In this document: positions 8,083 to 15,577 of the stretch, in pieces | How positions within the stretch are numbered: the first letter of the stretch is position 1 | How the letters are laid out: every line of letters begins with the position of its first letter | Assembly (NCBI GenBank): GCA_020444065.1 | Contig: JAHLLQ010000006.1 | Coordinates: 310,001 to 374,000 of the forward strand | Direction of reading: 5' to 3' | Origin: a bacterium | Lineage (GTDB): Bacteria; Sumerlaeota; Sumerlaeia; SLMS01; JAHLLQ01 | Length of the DNA stretch: 64,000 nucleotides | The notes under the pieces: generated by a model | Database searches by the model: none | What the model saw: only the letters and a program-made list of their open reading frames with translations | What the model was told of the DNA's origin: nothing | Program-made: the position numbers and the translations under genes

Positions 8083-11000
8083 TCAGGGATCAAATGTCTC
8101 CCACTCATCGATGCCGGTCGCGGGGATGATATCGAAGATGTACGCCACACTCTCATATCCCTCGGGACCGTATGCGTAGGGCGCCCCAATTATCGCTCTG
8201 TTGCCAGATACGGAAAGGGCTTGGGCGGAGTCGTACGAGCGTCCGCCACCGGAGGGGAGGAGAATTGCCTGTTCCCGCCAGATCCCGCCCGAGCGTTTGA
8301 AGATCGAAGCGGAGCCCCCCCATCCATCCCCAACTGCAATAATTTCACCGGAGATCGAAATCGCGGTGCTGTCCGTACACCCGTATTGAATGCCCAGCAC
8401 GGCCTCCTCGGTCCAGATTCCGGCTGATCGCACCATGACTGAGGCAAGTCCAAGTCCATCGCAGGAGAATGGGCCTTTTCCGACCACCGCCGTATTGCCG
8501 GAAACAGAAACGCCGGGAGCGAGTTCCAAAAACTCCTCTTCGTATATGATGGATTTGGCCTCCTGCGCCCAAACACCATTGTCGCGCGCAAAGATGTACG
8601 CGCCGACAAATGGTCCACCGGTCCCAACGATAGCAATGTCTTCGGAGATTGAAGTGGAGGCTCCGAAGCGACTCTCAGGGGTCGCTCCCTCGACCATCAG
8701 CTTTGCTTCCTCCTTCCAAGTGCCATCCGAGAGTACGAAGATGTACGCAGCACCGGATTGATCCTCGTCATGACTTGGTATGGGCGCCCCAACGATGGCT
8801 GTGTTTCCAGAAATCGAAACTGAAAGCCCAAATTCGCTCTCCTGATCGATGTCGGAGGGAACAAGCTTCGCCTGTTCGGTCCAGACATCGCCTGATCGCG
8901 AGAAGACATACGCGGCATCGAGGCTCTCCGATCCTATCAGAGCTGTGTCGCCCGAAAGTGAAACGGAGTAGCCAAAACCTCCTCGTTCATCGAGACCCTC
9001 CAGCAAAGCCTGCTGCGTCCAGATACCGTTCGGGCCTCGCCCGTAGATGTGAGCGGAACCTGCGAACAGGTACTCCCCGGCGGTGAAGTAGGGGGCTCCG
9101 ACGATGGCCGTATCGCCGGAGATGGATACAGAATAACCAAATAAGCCACCGGCGGCTAACGTCGCGCCAAGGAACTTGACCTGCTGCGACCATTCGTCGC
9201 CGGAACGTCCAAAGACATAGACTGCGCTGTCGTCGGCGCGGGGATCATCTATTCCACTGGCGCCTGCCACAATGGCATCGCCCGATATAGAAACCGCTGT
9301 GACAAACCCCTCGGTGCCGTCAGAGGAGGACCTGAGCTTTGCCTGCTCCATCCAATCTCCCTCCGTCTTGCTGAAGACGTAGGCGGATCCGGGTCTAACG
9401 TCTCCATCTCGCTCTCCATGTGCTCCCACAACGATCGTTTGATTCGAGATTGACACCGACGTGCCGAATAAGTCGTTCGGCTCGGCATCAGAGGCTGACA
9501 GCTTGGCGTACTCTTTCCAATCCGTGCCGGTGCGCACAAATACGTAGGCGGACCCGCAATCCTCGCAATTGTCGCTATCAAGGTTGGCACCGACGACTGC
9601 GGTGTCGCCTGAGACTGAGACAGACCATCCGAAGTTGTCATCTGCCTCCTCGTCGGAAGCGGTGAGCTTGGCCTGTTCCGTCCACTCGCCGTCGGATCGG
9701 ACGAAAACGTATGCGGAATTGGAGCCGCTCCCCCAAACCAGATCCCCGGGTGCTCCGACGATCATCGTATCGCCCGAAATCGAAATCGAGTGACCGAACC
9801 GCTCATACCAGAATCCATCTGAAGCACTCAGTCTCGCCGCTTCCGTCCACTCCTCTCCCGAGCGAGTGAACACGCGGACCGAGCCCGAGTTCATGCCATA
9901 GTCATCATCGTAGGGAATTCCGACCGCGATTGTATCTCCAGATATGGCAACCGAAGTAGCGAACAAATCATCTGGTCTTAATTCGGGTGCTTCCAAACGT
10001 CCTTGCTCTGTCCACTTCCCTTCCTTGCGCACGAAGACACTGGCCTGTCCAGGATTCGCTATCACCGCGGTATCTCCCGAAATCGAAACGGAAGAGCCAA
10101 AACCACCTCGGGTGGAAGCGCGAGGCATCTCCAGGTCTGCTTCGAGTTCCCAGACTCCTTGGTCGTCTCTCCGATATACTTTTGCCGATGCACTAAGGGG
10201 TGCCCCGGCAATGAAGGTGTCGCCATCGAGCGATACCGAGGCCCCCAATTCTCGAACGGCCGCTCCGAAACCCGGATTCTCAATCTTGGTTTCCGGTGGT
10301 TGCGCCAGACGCGAGAACACCTCCACTCGTTCCACATAGATCGAACGTCCAACATCCAGCCATTGACGCGATGGATTCGCGAGCAGGTCGAACGAGCAGA
10401 GCAGGTTTTCACCCACGCCAATGTTGGGTGGGAAGAATACTGTGTACTGCTTCGAGTCCCAAAACGTCGGGACAATTGCGGCCGTACCTGTCGCGGCAAT
10501 GTTCGTGTATTGACTGGCTCGGAATAGCGATTCGTTCAGGCGTAGGCGAAATTCCGGAACCAGCGGCGGATCTTCGATGTCCGTCCCCACGGTGAACACG
10601 GCCCAGTACAGGCGGTTGGGTTCGATTGTCGGATTGTTCTCCGGATCGAGCGATGAACCCCAGAAACCGAACTGGAAATCCTCCGCTTCCGAAATACCAA
10701 TGCCCAACCGTCCATTCGCCGAATCGTATGCGAACGTCGGTTCTGCAAATGCGCCGGGCATCGTAAACGATTCCCAGCCATCTTGACCGTCAATAAAGTC
10801 GTAAACGCGTTCGCTGCGCGCTCCGTCCATCAGCGTTTCGGCGAGGGGCTTCACTTCCACGCGATCCAGCATTACCTTCGCGGTGGCCGAGTCCTGCGGA
10901 TAAAAATTGAGGAGATCGAAGTAGCACTGGAAGACTGAGTCGTTTGCCGAGGGCTGGAAGACCAGCGTGTAATCGCGAGCGTTCGGCGTCGGCGAGTACT

Positions 11001-11463
11001 TGCCGTCGTAGTGCGATTCGATTGAGAGCACTTCGGATTTGCCGCCAGTGCCGGAGGTCGTCCGCAATCGAATCTGCGGCACGCGCGTCGGCTCCTCCTC
11101 ATCGGTCATCACGCGGAACGTCGCGGCGAAGACGGTGCTTCCCAACTCCCCAATCAGTTGTTGGGTATCCGTTCGTGTTGCGACAGATCCCGGTGCGACA
11201 ACTTCGAAACCGGGCGACTGCCAAATGCCGACCTGATTCGTGTTGTCCGTCGCCGTCATGTCCAGCGTGCCCCGACCGGTGAACGTGTTGTCGAATACCG
11301 GCGAGGAAAACCCGGGATACCCGAACGGCTCCCAGCCTTCGCGGTTAGCGTAGAAATTAAACTCTGCTGTTTCCTGGGCGTTGGAGTGGTTTGGGGTGGC
11401 CAGAACTAGGAAAAGCGCAAGAGCAGCGGCCAAAGGCCGCACCAAGTGATACGTGATTCTCAT
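8083..11463 (-). CDS. Giant secreted FG-GAP beta-propeller protein with N-terminal two-part module
   Basis: 1126 aa from the ATG at 11463, chosen because GGGAG lies nine bases upstream and a signal peptide starts there (cleavage near SNAQ, residue 30). Residues about 33-395 are a two-part module: GYPGFSSPVF and ATDNTNQVGIW in part one, GQDGWESFTMPG and FQFGFWGSSL in part two. The same module ends the protein at 50963-54262. After it come 14 imperfect repeats of about 50 residues, each with FG-x-SVSISGDTAIVGAP then SAYVF-x-RS-x(3)-WTEQAKL, matching the FG-GAP/integrin-alpha N-terminal pattern. Fourteen blades fit two seven-bladed propellers (inference). Likely extracellular binding or structural role; no catalytic motif seen. 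Confidence 0.85.
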   Translation of the reverse strand: MRITYHLVRPLAAALALFLVLATPNHSNAQETAEFNFYANREGWEPFGYPGFSSPVFDNTFTGRGTLDMTATDNTNQVGIWQSPGFEVVAPGSVATRTDTQQLIGELGSTVFAATFRVMTDEEEPTRVPQIRLRTTSGTGGKSEVLSIESHYDGKYSPTPNARDYTLVFQPSANDSVFQCYFDLLNFYPQDSATAKVMLDRVEVKPLAETLMDGARSERVYDFIDGQDGWESFTMPGAFAEPTFAYDSANGRLGIGISEAEDFQFGFWGSSLDPENNPTIEPNRLYWAVFTVGTDIEDPPLVPEFRLRLNESLFRASQYTNIAATGTAAIVPTFWDSKQYTVFFPPNIGVGENLLCSFDLLANPSRQWLDVGRSIYVERVEVFSRLAQPPETKIENPGFGAAVRELGASVSLDGDTFIAGAPLSASAKVYRRDDQGVWELEADLEMPRASTRGGFGSSVSISGDTAVIANPGQASVFVRKEGKWTEQGRLEAPELRPDDLFATSVAISGDTIAVGIPYDDDYGMNSGSVRVFTRSGEEWTEAARLSASDGFWYERFGHSISISGDTMIVGAPGDLVWGSGSNSAYVFVRSDGEWTEQAKLTASDEEADDNFGWSVSVSGDTAVVGANLDSDNCEDCGSAYVFVRTGTDWKEYAKLSASDAEPNDLFGTSVSISNQTIVVGAHGERDGDVRPGSAYVFSKTEGDWMEQAKLRSSSDGTEGFVTAVSISGDAIVAGASGIDDPRADDSAVYVFGRSGDEWSQQVKFLGATLAAGGLFGYSVSISGDTAIVGAPYFTAGEYLFAGSAHIYGRGPNGIWTQQALLEGLDERGGFGYSVSLSGDTALIGSESLDAAYVFSRSGDVWTEQAKLVPSDIDQESEFGLSVSISGNTAIVGAPIPSHDEDQSGAAYIFVLSDGTWKEEAKLMVEGATPESRFGASTSISEDIAIVGTGGPFVGAYIFARDNGVWAQEAKSIIYEEEFLELAPGVSVSGNTAVVGKGPFSCDGLGLASVMVRSAGIWTEEAVLGIQYGCTDSTAISISGEIIAVGDGWGGSASIFKRSGGIWREQAILLPSGGGRSYDSAQALSVSGNRAIIGAPYAYGPEGYESVAYIFDIIPATGIDEWETFDP

Positions 11464-11510
11464 TGCCAGTGTCTCCCTCAGTGATTCCCCGGCCAAGAAG
11501 AATCATGGCA

Positions 11511-11539
11511 ATGGTATTTTACACGGGTCGGGAATTCAA
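11511..11539 (-). promoter_or_regulatory. Candidate sigma-70 promoter for the FG-GAP protein gene
   Basis: On the minus strand TTGAAT (11534-11539) is separated by 17 bases from TACCAT (11511-11516), four of six matches in each element. It lies about 50 bases upstream of the ATG at 11463. Confidence 0.4.
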
Positions 11540-11561
11540 GTGTAGACACGTCTGGCGTGAC

Positions 11562-11606
11562 TAAAAAAGCGAACCGCCCGAGGACGAGGCCTTCGGGCGG
11601 TTCGCT
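11562..11606 (-). terminator. Rho-independent terminator of the ammonium transporter gene
   Basis: A 14-bp stem (11593-11606 with 11568-11581) is followed on the minus strand by a run of six T. It begins 22 bases after the amt stop codon. This is one of the cleanest intrinsic terminators in the window and separates amt from the downstream giant gene. Confidence 0.9.
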
Positions 11607-11628
11607 TTCACGACGAGCGGGAGAGAAT

Positions 11629-13065
11629 TCAGCTTTCGAGCGCCAGCGATCCAGTTGCGGGCTGTGCCGCGGGGGAAGGTGCCGGAGCGGTGCTCGTGGT
11701 CGGCACGAAAGCCGGGGCGCCAGTGCCCCAAGCGGGAGCCGGATAGGCTTCGTTGCCATGCTCGACGATGTCGAGACCGATGAGTTCTTCTTCTTCAGAG
11801 ACTCGCAGCAGACCAAGCTTGCGGAGGGCGAAGAAGATCGTGAACGCCAGCGGGAACGTCCAGAGGAACGCCGCGCCAACGCCAATAGCCTGCACGCCCA
11901 GGCTGACGCCCGGATCGAAGACGCCAACGGCCAGGGTGCCCCAAGCGCCACAGACGCCGTGGACGCTGATCGCGCCGACGGGATCGTCGATCTTGAAGAC
12001 CTTTTCGATTGTCAGGACGGAAACGACAACGATGACACCGGCAACGGCGCCGATGGCGATGGCTGCCAACGGTGAGACGTTCGCGCAGCCGGCGGTGATG
12101 CCGACGAGGCCGGCGAGTGCGCCGTTCAGCGTCATGCCCGTGTCGGGCTTCTTGAACTTGATCCAGCCGGTGATCATGGCGGCGATTGCGCCCGCGCCGG
12201 CGGCCAGAGTCGTAGTGGCGCAGATCCAGCCGATCGTGCGGTCGGCGCCGCTGGTGGTGGAGCCTGCGTTGAAGCCATACCAGCCGAACCAAAGGATGAA
12301 CGTACCGGCTGCTGCGAGCGGCATTGAGTGACCAAGGATCGCCTGCGGCTTGCCCTTGATGAACTTGCCGATGCGCGGGCCAAGCACAATGGCGCCGGCC
12401 AGGGCAGCCCAGCCACCGACGCTATGCACGACGGTCGAGCCGGCGAAGTCGGTGAAGCCAAGGCCTTCGAGCCAACCCGCGCCGGCGTCGCCCAGGAGCA
12501 GACTGCCCCAGGCCCACTTGCCAAAGATCGGGTAGATGAACAGCGAAATCAGGAAGGAGTAGCACAAGTAGCCAACGAACTTCGTGCGCTCTGCCATTGC
12601 ACCTGAGACGATCGTACAAGCGGTGCCGGCAAAGACGACCTGGAAGAACCAGAAGGCAACTCCCCAGTCGGCGTCGACACCTTCCGGGAACTTGAGAGCG
12701 AACAGCGATGAGCCGACCCATCCGCCCGCAGTGGATGCACCGAACATCAGGCCGAAGCCGACGGCGAAGTACGCGATCGAACCCATGGAGAAGTCCATGA
12801 TGTTCTTCATCAGGATGTTGCAGGCATTCTTCGCGCGGGTGAATCCAGCTTCGACAAGTGCGAAGCCGGCCTGCATGAAGAACACGAGTGTGGCGGCGAG
12901 AAGCATCCACACAAAGGCCAGCGAGAGATTAACATCTTCGAACTGGCTGGTGATTTCGGGAGAGATTGTTGAGGTGGCGCCAACGTCCTGCGCCTGGGCC
13001 AGGGACCCCGCGAGGAGGACAAGGGCGGCGAGAATCAGTGGTCGAGCAGGTCCAGGTTTACGCAT
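11629..13065 (-). CDS. amt: Ammonium transporter (Amt/MEP/Rh family)
   Basis: 478 aa from the ATG at 13065, chosen because it begins a signal peptide (MRKPGPARP then a hydrophobic stretch ending AQAQ) and lies 38 bases after the predicted sigma-54 start site. An earlier ATG at 13149 would put codons across the promoter. Residues about 45-450 are the eleven-helix Amt core. The twin pore histidines are in STVVHSVGGW and ISVHGVCGAWG, and the family signature region IVSGAMAERTKF is present. It moves ammonium into the cytoplasm under nitrogen limitation. The C-terminal tail is rich in Pro, Ala, Thr and Ser and longer than usual. No glnK/glnB lies next to it, unlike many amt loci. Confidence 0.95.
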   Translation of the reverse strand: MRKPGPARPLILAALVLLAGSLAQAQDVGATSTISPEITSQFEDVNLSLAFVWMLLAATLVFFMQAGFALVEAGFTRAKNACNILMKNIMDFSMGSIAYFAVGFGLMFGASTAGGWVGSSLFALKFPEGVDADWGVAFWFFQVVFAGTACTIVSGAMAERTKFVGYLCYSFLISLFIYPIFGKWAWGSLLLGDAGAGWLEGLGFTDFAGSTVVHSVGGWAALAGAIVLGPRIGKFIKGKPQAILGHSMPLAAAGTFILWFGWYGFNAGSTTSGADRTIGWICATTTLAAGAGAIAAMITGWIKFKKPDTGMTLNGALAGLVGITAGCANVSPLAAIAIGAVAGVIVVVSVLTIEKVFKIDDPVGAISVHGVCGAWGTLAVGVFDPGVSLGVQAIGVGAAFLWTFPLAFTIFFALRKLGLLRVSEEEELIGLDIVEHGNEAYPAPAWGTGAPAFVPTTSTAPAPSPAAQPATGSLALES

Positions 13066-13114
13066 GGAAGAACCTCTGCTTGAAGGAATGAGTGGTGAAT
13101 CGCTCATCCCTAGG

Positions 13115-13129
13115 GCAGGGGACGTGCCC
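13115..13129 (-). promoter_or_regulatory. Candidate sigma-54 promoter of amt
   Basis: Minus strand GGGCACG, four bases, then CTGC: GG and GC elements are ten bases apart and 9 of the 11 fixed consensus bases match (first base and one T of TTGC differ). The predicted start of transcription is near 13103, about 38 bases before the amt ATG. RpoN control of amt is typical of nitrogen regulation, which supports the call. Confidence 0.6.
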
Positions 13130-13272
13130 ATGGTCAAATCATGACACAAGGTTGCTAAGTTTCGATAACTCAGCTATTCAGATTGAGCTTTAGGAGAGAG
13201 GGGATAATCAGCCTGTCGCCGGATTCCCCAACGTGAGCAATTCGGACCAGCCGTGTCCGCGAAGAGCCACTC

Positions 13273-13992
13273 TCACTGCATCATCTTAAAGCGATAGTCC
13301 TCGCCGGGGAATTCCGGGAACGCTGTCTCGCACATTTCCTGCAGTCGCGAGTATATCCGGGCACCGAAACGCTCCTTCAACTCGAACTCGTCCAGGTTGG
13401 TTGTAATGATGGTCGCGCGACCGATTTCGTAGCGGCGATTAATGATGAGGTAGAGACGGTCGAGTACCTTCGGATCGATGTGCTCGGCGCCCAGGTCGTC
13501 CAGCACGAGGAGATCGACGCCTTCAACCTGTTCGAGAAGTTCACTCTCGCTGAACTCGGCGCTTTGGCTGAAAGAGCCGCGGATGCTGCGCAGCAGATCG
13601 CTGACATTCCAGTAGAGGCCGGAGAATCCGCGACGCATCACTTCGATCAGGATTCCGACGGCAACGTGCGTCTTGCCGGCGCCGGTGCTCCCCCGCAGCA
13701 AAAGGCCGCGGTCTTCGCCCCTGGTGAATGCCTGGGCATAGCTGCTGGCCGCATTCAGAATCTCGCGGCGATGCTTGTCACCGCGCGGCACCTGAAAGGC
13801 CTTGAGCGTCTTGCGCGCGAACCGCTGGGGGATCTGGGCCTGCTCGTAACGAAGTCGGAACGTCTGGGTCCCGAGGATGCCGCAATCGCACCGCTCCGTG
13901 CTGCCGTCATCGCCGATGATAATGCCGTAGCCTCCACACTTCGGACATTCGGCATTTTGTGTGGCAGCACTGGGATTGGCTTTCTTCGGCAT
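13273..13992 (-). CDS. DnaC/DnaI-like AAA+ ATPase (helicase loader family)
   Basis: 239 aa from the ATG at 13992, which has GGAGG eight bases upstream. An N-terminal zinc-binding pattern (CPKC about residue 16, then CDCG) precedes the AAA+ domain. Walker A is GSTGAGKTH (about residue 106), Walker B is LLVLDDLGAE, and sensor I is TIITTNLDE. This arrangement is that of DnaI/DnaC helicase loaders and the related IstB proteins. No istA transposase or IS ends are present, so a chromosomal replication role is more likely than a transposon function. It is divergent from pta. Confidence 0.82.
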   Translation of the reverse strand: MPKKANPSAATQNAECPKCGGYGIIIGDDGSTERCDCGILGTQTFRLRYEQAQIPQRFARKTLKAFQVPRGDKHRREILNAASSYAQAFTRGEDRGLLLRGSTGAGKTHVAVGILIEVMRRGFSGLYWNVSDLLRSIRGSFSQSAEFSESELLEQVEGVDLLVLDDLGAEHIDPKVLDRLYLIINRRYEIGRATIITTNLDEFELKERFGARIYSRLQEMCETAFPEFPGEDYRFKMMQ

Positions 13993-14179
13993 TGGGGCGG
14001 CCTCCGGGAGCATTCGAACGAGGGGCAGGCGACCATAGGGCCGGGCCGATCTCAAGGCCAACTCGGCAACAAACTCCGCTTGTTCCGTTCGGCCGCATGC
14101 CTCTTGATGGGGAGCAAGCGCCGAGTTCGCACGAACAGGCATGCGGCGCACTCCATCAACTCTCACACCATCTAAGAAT

Positions 14180-15205
14180 ATGTTCAAAGACACTCCCCCG
14201 ATTCTGGAAGACCTGTACGTCCGCGCAAAAGCCAACCCCAAACGAGTCGTAATGCCCGAGGCCGCCGAAGACGATCGCACCCTGCGCGCCGCGGCTCGCG
14301 TGATGGAACGCGGTTGGGCAATTCCCGTTCTGCTCGGCGATCCGAAGCAATTGGACGAGCGCGCCCGCGACTTGAACATCAACCTGCAGCGCGCCATCAT
14401 CATCCATCCCCAAACCGACGATCGCATCACGGGCCTGGTCGAGCTCTATCAGACCCGCCGCGCCAAGGAGGGCCGGAAGGACGCCGAAGTGCGCGAGCTG
14501 ATTCTCAGCGATCCGTTGATGTACGGTGCGGGGCTCGTGGCGCGTGGCGAGGCGGACGGCATGACCGCCGGCGCCATCTCCCCCACGGCTTCCGTGATTC
14601 GCGCCGGCTTGAAGATGATCGGAACGGCTCCGGGGATCTCCACGGTCTCTTCCATCTTCCTGATGATGCTGCCGGAAGGGTCCGCCTTCGGGCACCAGGG
14701 CACGCTGATCTATGCCGATTGCGGCGTGGTTCCCAAGCCCGACTCCGCGCAGTTGGCCGACATTGCCATTTCATCCGCGCGGCTGGGCAAAGCGCTGATC
14801 CCGGCGCTCGAGCCGAACGTGGCGATGCTTTCGTTCTCCACAAAGGGCAGCGCTCAGCACGAAGACATCGACAAGGTGGTCGAGGCCACACGCCTAATCA
14901 AGGAACGCGAGCCGGATCTGTGCGTGGACGGTGAGTTGCAAGTGGATGCGGCGATCGTTGCATCCGTGGGAACGCGGAAGGCCCCCGATTCGCCTGTGGC
15001 CGGCAAGGCCAACATCCTGGTCTTCCCCGACTTGGGCGCCGGAAACATCGCCTACAAGCTGACCCAGCGACTGGCCGGGGCCATCGCCCTTGGACCGCTT
15101 CTGCAGGGGTTTGCGAAGCCGATTAACGACCTTTCCCGCGGCGCGACGGCCAACGACGTGGCCGCCGTCACGGCCATCACCGGCGTCGAGGCGCAGACGA
15201 TGTAA
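14180..15205 (+). CDS. pta: Phosphate acetyltransferase (PTA/PTB family)
   Basis: 341 aa. It interconverts acetyl-CoA plus phosphate with acetyl phosphate plus CoA in the cytoplasm. Family signatures seen: the VMPEAAEDDRTLRAA N-terminal strand, ADGMTAGAISPTASVIRAGL, the FSTKGSAQHEDIDKV segment, DGELQVDAA, and NILVFPDLGAGNIAYKL near the C-terminus. Length fits the short Pta type (about 330 aa) without the N-terminal regulatory domain. An acetate kinase gene is not in the window. A phosphate butyryltransferase activity is a less likely alternative. The start at 14180 is preferred to 14141 because the latter only adds a non-conserved tail; the ribosome site is weak in both cases. Confidence 0.9.
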   Translation: MFKDTPPILEDLYVRAKANPKRVVMPEAAEDDRTLRAAARVMERGWAIPVLLGDPKQLDERARDLNINLQRAIIIHPQTDDRITGLVELYQTRRAKEGRKDAEVRELILSDPLMYGAGLVARGEADGMTAGAISPTASVIRAGLKMIGTAPGISTVSSIFLMMLPEGSAFGHQGTLIYADCGVVPKPDSAQLADIAISSARLGKALIPALEPNVAMLSFSTKGSAQHEDIDKVVEATRLIKEREPDLCVDGELQVDAAIVASVGTRKAPDSPVAGKANILVFPDLGAGNIAYKLTQRLAGAIALGPLLQGFAKPINDLSRGATANDVAAVTAITGVEAQTM

Positions 15206-15240
15206 GCCCTTCTGCACAAAGCCCGAAAATCTGGATGCGA

Positions 15241-15277
15241 GCCCCGATTCCTGCCTGCTGGAATCGGGGCCTTTTTG
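15241..15277 (+). terminator. Rho-independent terminator of pta
   Basis: A perfect 10-bp stem, GCCCCGATTC with GAATCGGGGC (15241-15250 and 15261-15270), is followed by CTTTTTG. It lies 36 bases after the pta stop. Confidence 0.9.
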
Positions 15278-15432
15278 TGCCCAAAGGGGTCCGGAGGCAC
15301 TAAAGGCTTTTATTTGGGCTGCAGTCAAAATCCGGAAAACAGCCCCGAAAATCCGTTGACTCGTTGGACCGCTCCGCCGATTCTCTCTGCATTGCAACTC
15401 CCTTCTGTAACGCACCGCCCAAGAGAAGAACC

Positions 15433-15457
15433 TTCAACAAACGCACCACCTGTTGAA
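15433..15457. repeat. Inverted repeat in the leader of the amylase gene (operator-like)
   Basis: TTCAACA (15433-15439) and TGTTGAA (15451-15457) form a perfect 7-bp inverted repeat with an 11-base gap, and a further TTCAAAC follows at 15462. It sits in the 300-base non-coding stretch between the pta terminator and the GH13 gene, about 120 bases before its start. No convincing promoter was found in that stretch. It may bind a regulator. Confidence 0.35.
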
Positions 15458-15577
15458 CCGCTTCAAACGGGCTGAAACAGCGGGAAATCACCTCGAATCG
15501 AGTCCCCGATACGCACCATGCACTCGCAGCATAATACTCATGGGAATATCTCGATTCTCGATAAGGAGTTCGTTCCG

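Noticed and set aside
13273-13992. IstB-like transposition helper suggesting an insertion sequence
   Set aside because: No istA-like transposase, terminal inverted repeats or target duplication. The zinc-finger N-terminus fits a DnaI/DnaC-type loader.
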